From contig NZ_BJNG01000017.1 of assembly GCF_006539565.1 (NCBI RefSeq), forward strand, positions 1 to 64,000: a stretch of DNA of 64,000 bases. Reading direction: 5' to 3'. Source of the DNA: Pseudonocardia hydrocarbonoxydans. GTDB lineage: Bacteria > Actinomycetota > Actinomycetes > Mycobacteriales > Pseudonocardiaceae. The notes under the pieces are model-generated. The model did no database searches and was not told where the DNA came from. It worked only from the letters and a program-made list of their open reading frames with translations. Positions 59,818 through 64,000 of the stretch are shown here, piece after piece. Within the stretch, counting starts at the first letter, position 1; every line of letters begins with the position of its first letter. The position numbers and the translations under genes were made by a program.

Positions 59818-60651
59818 TCAGCGGTGGTCGACGTGGTCGTGCAGGACCGCGGCGTCGTGCAGGCCCGCGGCGGTGTCGGGGACCGTGACCGGTGCGCCGG
59901 CGCGGTCGAAGAAGCGCAACAGCTCCACCGGGAACGGCATGACGAGCGTGCTGTTCTTCTCGGCGGCGACGTCGGAGACGGTCTGCAGCAGACGCAGCTG
60001 GAACGCGCCGGGCGTGGTGTGCATGGTGCGCGCGGCGTCGGCGAGACGGGTGGAGGCCTGGTACTCGCCGTCCGCGGCGATCACGCGGGCCCGGCGCTCC
60101 CGCTCGGCCTCGGCCTGGCGCGACATCGAGCGCTTCATCGTCTCGGGCAGCGCGATGTCCTTGAGCTCGACCAGTTCGATGCGCACGCCCCACGGCTGCT
60201 CGGTCGGCTCGTCGATCACGGCCTTGAGCTCGGCGCTGATCCGTTCCCGGTCCGACAGCAGCGTGTCCAGGTCGGCGCGGCCGATCACGGTGCGCAGCGA
60301 GGTCTGGGCGACCTGGCCGACCGCGTGCTGGTAGTCCCGGACGTTGACGATGGCCTTCACCGGGTCGACGACCTTGAAGTAGACGGCCGCGTCGACCTGG
60401 ACGGTGACGTTGTCCCGGGTGATCGCGCCCTGGCCAGGGACCGCCAGCACGATCACCTGCACGGAGACCTTCTGCATGCGGTCGGCGATCGGCACGATGA
60501 ACCGCAGGCCCGGTTCGCGCACGCCGGGCAGCACCCGGCCGAAGCGGAACACCACGCCGCGCTCGTACTGCTGGACCATCCGGATGCTGCCCACGGCGAG
60601 CGCGACCGCGACGGCCGCCACGCCCACCAGCACGCTCTGCCACGTCTGCAT
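59818..60651 (-). CDS. SPFH/band 7 (slipin-type) membrane protein
   Basis: 277 residues. An N-terminal hydrophobic span (SVLVGVAAVAVALAVGSIRM) leads into the SPFH domain (VVFRFGRVLPGVREPGLRFI; VDPVKAIVNVRDYQHAVGQV) and a coiled-coil (MSRQAEAERERRARVIAADG). It oligomerises as a membrane scaffold and may guide a protease; no NfeD partner is adjacent. A DosR-like palindrome lies about 60 bp upstream. Confidence 0.9.
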   Translation of the reverse strand: MQTWQSVLVGVAAVAVALAVGSIRMVQQYERGVVFRFGRVLPGVREPGLRFIVPIADRMQKVSVQVIVLAVPGQGAITRDNVTVQVDAAVYFKVVDPVKAIVNVRDYQHAVGQVAQTSLRTVIGRADLDTLLSDRERISAELKAVIDEPTEQPWGVRIELVELKDIALPETMKRSMSRQAEAERERRARVIAADGEYQASTRLADAARTMHTTPGAFQLRLLQTVSDVAAEKNSTLVMPFPVELLRFFDRAGAPVTVPDTAAGLHDAAVLHDHVDHR

Positions 60652-61002
60652 GCGCCCGACGCTGCCGCACGGCGGCGGCCGCGGGCAGGACCGGACGCAC
60701 CGTGGTCACGGGCCGTCGGACCCGGTGTGCGGGGCGCGGGACACATCGTGCGGCGAACGGGTTCGGGACCGACGGCCGTGCCCGGCGGCCCGCCCCGGTC
60801 CGATCGTGGCGCCGGCCGCGGGGACCGCCGTCGCGGCGCTCCGCCTGCCGGCCACCGCGCTCGTCGCGGGACACGGCATCGCCGTGGTGATCGGGTGAGC
60901 CTGCCGGTCGCCACCCCGGCGCGGGGCGTTCGGCCGTACCCCGGCGCCCACCCGGTGCCCGACGCTGGGACCGCAGAACCGCCCGATCCAGGAGGAAGCC
61001 CG
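60652..61002. other. Intergenic region between SPFH and CBS-BON genes
   Basis: No gene is convincing. A short plus-strand tail (VAALRLPATALVAGHGIAVV, ending at 60898) has coding-like codons but would be only about 30 residues. The region carries the palindrome at 60710-60723 and the CBS-BON ribosome-binding site. Confidence 0.4.
60710..60723. promoter_or_regulatory. DosR-box-like sequence (SPFH gene)
   Basis: GGGCCGTCGGACCC; on the minus strand it reads GGGTCC-GAC-GGCCC, a weaker match to GGGACC-N3-GGTCCC, 59-72 bp upstream of the SPFH ATG. Confidence 0.3.
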
Positions 61003-61605
61003 ATGCTGGTGCGCGACATCATGACCCGGCCGGCGCTGACGGCGTCCCCGGCCACCCCGGTGCGCGCGGCGGCCGCGCTGCTCGGCGGGCGGGGCTTCAC
61101 CGCCCTGCCCGTCGTCGACGACGACGGCGGCCTGCTGGGCATCGTCACCGAGGCCGACCTGCTGCGCGACCGGATCCGGCACGACCCCCGCTCGCCGCTG
61201 CTGGGCGGGGAGCTCGCCGCGGGCGGCCCACCGGTGCGCGTCGCGGACGTCATGACCACCGACGTCGTGACGGCGCGGACCTGGACCGACGTCGCCGACC
61301 TCGTCGGGGAGATGGCGGCCCGGGGCATCCGGTCGGTCCCCGTCGTCGAGGCGGGCCGGGTCGTCGGGATCGTGAGCCGCCGCGACGTGGTCGACACCCT
61401 CACCCGGGCCGACGCCGCCATCGCGGCCGACGTGCGGCGCAGGCTGGAGCGCTACGCGGGCCCCGGTCGCTGGTCGGTGTCGGTCCACGACGGCGTCGTG
61501 ACGCTGGCCGACCCGTTCGTCGACCCGGCCGAGCGGCACGCCGCCGCGGTGGTGGCCGCCGCCGTGCGCGGCGTCGCCGACGTCCGGGTGGTCCCGCAGG
61601 GATAG
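61003..61605 (+). CDS. CBS-pair plus BON-domain protein
   Basis: 200 residues: CBS1 (MLVRDIMTRPALTASPATPV; ALPVVDDDGGLLGIVTEADL), CBS2 (VADVMTTDVVTARTWTDVAD; SVPVVEAGRVVGIVSRRDVV), then a BON domain (WSVSVHDGVVTLADPFVD). A small version of the Usp-CBS-BON protein at 57.1 kb. The ATG follows GGAGGAAG. Its 3' end lies antisense to the tail of the ABC exporter gene. Confidence 0.9.
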   Translation: MLVRDIMTRPALTASPATPVRAAAALLGGRGFTALPVVDDDGGLLGIVTEADLLRDRIRHDPRSPLLGGELAAGGPPVRVADVMTTDVVTARTWTDVADLVGEMAARGIRSVPVVEAGRVVGIVSRRDVVDTLTRADAAIAADVRRRLERYAGPGRWSVSVHDGVVTLADPFVDPAERHAAAVVAAAVRGVADVRVVPQG

Positions 61606-64000
61606 CGGTCGCCGAGGCGGATGCGGGTCAGCCCGGGGGTCTGCTCGGGACGGTGGGTCACGATCAGCGCGGTGCGCCCCTCGGTGACGGCGAGCAGCTC
61701 GCCGGCCAGCGCGTCGGCGGTGGCCGGGTCGAGGTGGGCGGTGGGCTCGTCGAGGACCAGGACGTTGCGCCCGGCGAGCAGCGCGCGGGCGATGCCGAGG
61801 CGCTGGCGTTCCCCGCCGGACACCGCGCCCCCGTGCTCGCCGACCGGGGTGTCCAGCCCGTCGGGCAGACCGGCGAGCCACGCACCCAGCCGGGACCGCT
61901 CCAGCGCCGCGACGAGCTGCGCGTCGGAGGCCCCCGGTGCGGCCAGCGCGAGGTTGGCGCGCAGGGTGCTGTCGAACAGGTGGGTGCGTGCGCCGCACCA
62001 GGCGATGCCGTCGCGGACCCCGTCCCCGGCCCGCTCGCGCACGTCACGGCCGTCGGCGCGCAGGACGCCCGCGCCGGGTTCGAGCGTGCGCAGCAGGGCG
62101 GCGACCACGGTCGACTTGCCCGAGCCCGACGGCCCGGTCAGCGCCAGCCGGGTGCCGGGGCGCAGGTCCAGGTCGACGCCGCGGACGGCGTCGGTGACGG
62201 CGCCGGGCCAGCGCACCGCGAGGCCGTCGGCGGTGAACCCCGACGGCGGGGGGAGCGGGGCCGCGCGCAGGGGTTCGGCAGCGCGGTGAGCAGCCGGACC
62301 GCGGCGTCGGGCAGCCCGGCCACGACGTCGGCCAGCGCGAGCGGGGTGAGCGCCAGCACGGCGAGCGCGGGCCCGGGCAGCGTCCCGGCCGAGACGGCGG
62401 CGGCGCCGACCGCGGTGGCCGCCACCGAGGTGGCGCCGGTGGTCAGCACGGCGATCCCGGCGCCGAGGCCGCGGGCCGTGGCGGCGCGGCGCAGCAGCAC
62501 CCCGAGGCGGGCGTCGGCGGCGGTGAGCCGGTCCCGGAACCGGGCGGCGGCACCGAACACGATCAGGTCCGGGGCGGCCTGCACGAGCTCCACGGCCCCG
62601 GCGAGCACCTCCCCGCGGGCGGCGGCGGTGCGGCGCTCCGTGCGGTGCGCGGCCCAGGCGGTGGCCGCGGGGGCGAGCACCCCGGCGGCGAGCACCCCGG
62701 CTGCGACGACCAGGCCCGCGGCCGGGAGCAGCAGCCCGATCCCGAGCGCGGTGCCCAGGCCGACGGCGGCGGCGGCCGCGGCGGGCACCAGGACCCGCAC
62801 CAGCAGGTCCTGCTGGGCGTCGACGTCGGCCACCAGCCGCGACAGCAGCTCCCCGCGGCGCAGGCGCGCGGTGGCCGCCGGTCCCAGCCGCACCAGCGCC
62901 TCCCAGATGCGCACCCGCAGCGCACCGGCCACCCGCAGCGCGGCGTCGTGGGAGACCAGCCGCTCGGCGTAGCGCAGCACGCCCTTGCCCAGGCCGAACG
63001 TGCGGACGGCCACGATGGCGACCATCAGCGCCAGCACCGGCGGGTGCAGCGCGGCGGAGGAGATCAGCCAGGCCGAGGTGGCGGTCAGGGCGACCCCGCA
63101 GCCGAGGGCGAGCGCGCCGAGCAGGGCGGCGAGCAGCAGCCGGGCGCGCCGGCCGCGGGCCGCCGACAGCGTCCAGCGCAGGGGGGTCCAGCGCAGGGGG
63201 GTCCAGCGCAGGGGGGTCCAGCGCAGGGGGGTCCAGCGCAGCGGGGAGGCGGAGGTGGGGCCCGACCGCGGCCCTTCGGGGGCTGGAGGTACCGCGGTCG
63301 GGGTCTCGGGGGAGGGGGTCGGGGGGACGGGTGGCCGGACGACGGGCGGGGGCACCGGGACCGGGTTCCCGGGGGCGTCCACGGTGTGCACCCGGTCGCA
63401 GGCGGCGAGCAGCTCGGCCCGGTGGCTGACCAGCACCACGGTCCGGCCGGCCGCGATGCCGGGCAGCGCCGCGACGATCGCGGCCTCGGTGTCGGCGTCG
63501 ACGCCCTCGGTGGGCTCGTCGAGCAGCAGCAGGGGCCGGTCGGCGAGCACGGCCCTGGCGAGCGCGACGCGACGCTGCTGCCCGGTCGACAGCCCGTTGC
63601 CGTCCTCGCCGACGTCCCGGTCGAGCGGGACGTCCAGTGCGGCGGCGGCCGCGGCCGCGGCCACCCGGGCGTCCGGGGCGTCGGGGACGCCGGTGCGGAT
63701 GTTGTCGGCCACCGTCCCGCGCACCAGCACCGGGCGCTGCGGGACCCACGCGACGCGGCGCGTCCAGGCGTCGGGGTCGATGTCGGCGAGATCGACCCCG
63801 CCGACGGTGACCCGGCCGCCGTCCGGGCGGCGCAGGCCCAGCAGCAGGTCGACCAGGGTGGACTTGCCCGACCCGCTCGGGCCGCGCACGCCGAGGACGG
63901 TGCCGGGGTCCAGCACGAGGTCGAGCCCGTCGAGCACCCGCCCGCCGCGGCCCTCGACGACGACGCCGTCGAACCGGACCGCGACGCGCGACGGGTCCGG
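61452..64000 (-). pseudogene. CydD-CydC fused ABC exporter, frameshifted, 5' end beyond window
   Basis: Visible parts: CydD ATPase (Walker A VRGPSGSGKSTLVDLLL; signature [21 protein letters not shown]), a Pro-rich linker with five LRWTP repeats, then the CydC membrane domain (GCGVALTATSAWLISSAALH; VRTFGLGKGVLRYAERLVSH). Near 62275 the frame shifts into the second ATPase (LTGPSGSGKSTVVAALL; SGGERQRLGIARALL; VLDEPTAHLDP). CydDC exports glutathione or cysteine and is needed for cytochrome bd assembly; cydAB is expected to the right. The conserved part ends near 61620; the in-frame stop at 61452 runs antisense to the CBS-BON gene. The shift may be decay or error. Confidence 0.8.
63166..63240 (-). 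repeat. 15-bp tandem repeats coding LRWTP units
   Basis: GGGGGGTCCAGCGCA occurs four times in full plus a leading partial copy. In frame it encodes five LRWTP/LRWTL units in the linker between the CydD and CydC halves. Confidence 0.85.

Overview
The window looks like chromosome of a very GC-rich actinomycete, most probably a member of the Pseudonocardiaceae (a Pseudonocardia-like organism). The evidence is the third-codon-position GC, frequent GTG starts, stop/start overlaps of the ATGA and GTGA type, and gene families typical of that group. Genus is inference. No complete tRNA, no rRNA and no CRISPR array were seen.

Region 1 (1-6.6 kb) is mobile and degenerate. It holds the 3'-open end of a tyrosine integrase with its excisionase, a 2.2-kb IS21-family element (istA/istB with 53-bp imperfect inverted repeats), a gene remnant, three hypothetical genes, and a 3'-half tRNA-Val(CAC) attachment core followed by a frameshifted second integrase. 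This fits two elements stacked in tandem at one tRNA-Val gene. Region 2 (6.7-20 kb) holds assorted catabolic and oxidoreductase genes with TetR- and PucR-type regulators. Several are frameshifted or decayed. A protein made of four cold-shock domains stands out.

Region 3 (19.4-28.7 kb) is a tightly overlapping operon-like run: a 2,6-dihydroxypyridine-hydroxylase-like FAD monooxygenase, GntR and PucR regulators, the three subunits of a molybdenum hydroxylase, an SDR dehydrogenase and a cyclase-fold hydrolase. It is probably for oxidation of an N-heteroaromatic compound; the substrate is not known. Region 4 (28.9-34.1 kb) has an MpaB-type oxygenase with its TetR regulator, an epoxide hydrolase, a winged-helix regulator and a class A beta-lactamase lipoprotein.

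Region 5 (34.5-43.3 kb) looks like a general-stress module: manganese catalase, lipoprotein, STAS protein, SnoaL-like protein, Rieske membrane protein, SDR and a SpoIIE-type phosphatase. Several have SigB-like promoters (GNNT, 15-16 bases, GGGTAN), three of them exactly nine bases before the ATG. A MerR regulator and an S9 peptidase follow; a near-identical dyad promoter element precedes both the peptidase and the beta-lactamase.

Region 6 (43.6-64 kb) starts with a VWA protein and a 5'-truncated P-type ATPase. It is then dominated by genes of the kind found in the mycobacterial DosR (hypoxia/dormancy) regulon: four universal-stress proteins, two Acg-like nitroreductases, CBS and CBS-BON proteins, an Rv2004c-like phosphotransferase/ATPase next to an Rv2005c-like Usp, a DUF1918 protein, an SPFH protein, and a cydDC-type ABC exporter running off the right edge. 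Candidate GGGACC-N3-GGYCCC-like palindromes lie upstream of some of them. The repeated single-base-type frameshifts across the window may be real decay or assembly error; the sequence alone does not separate the two.
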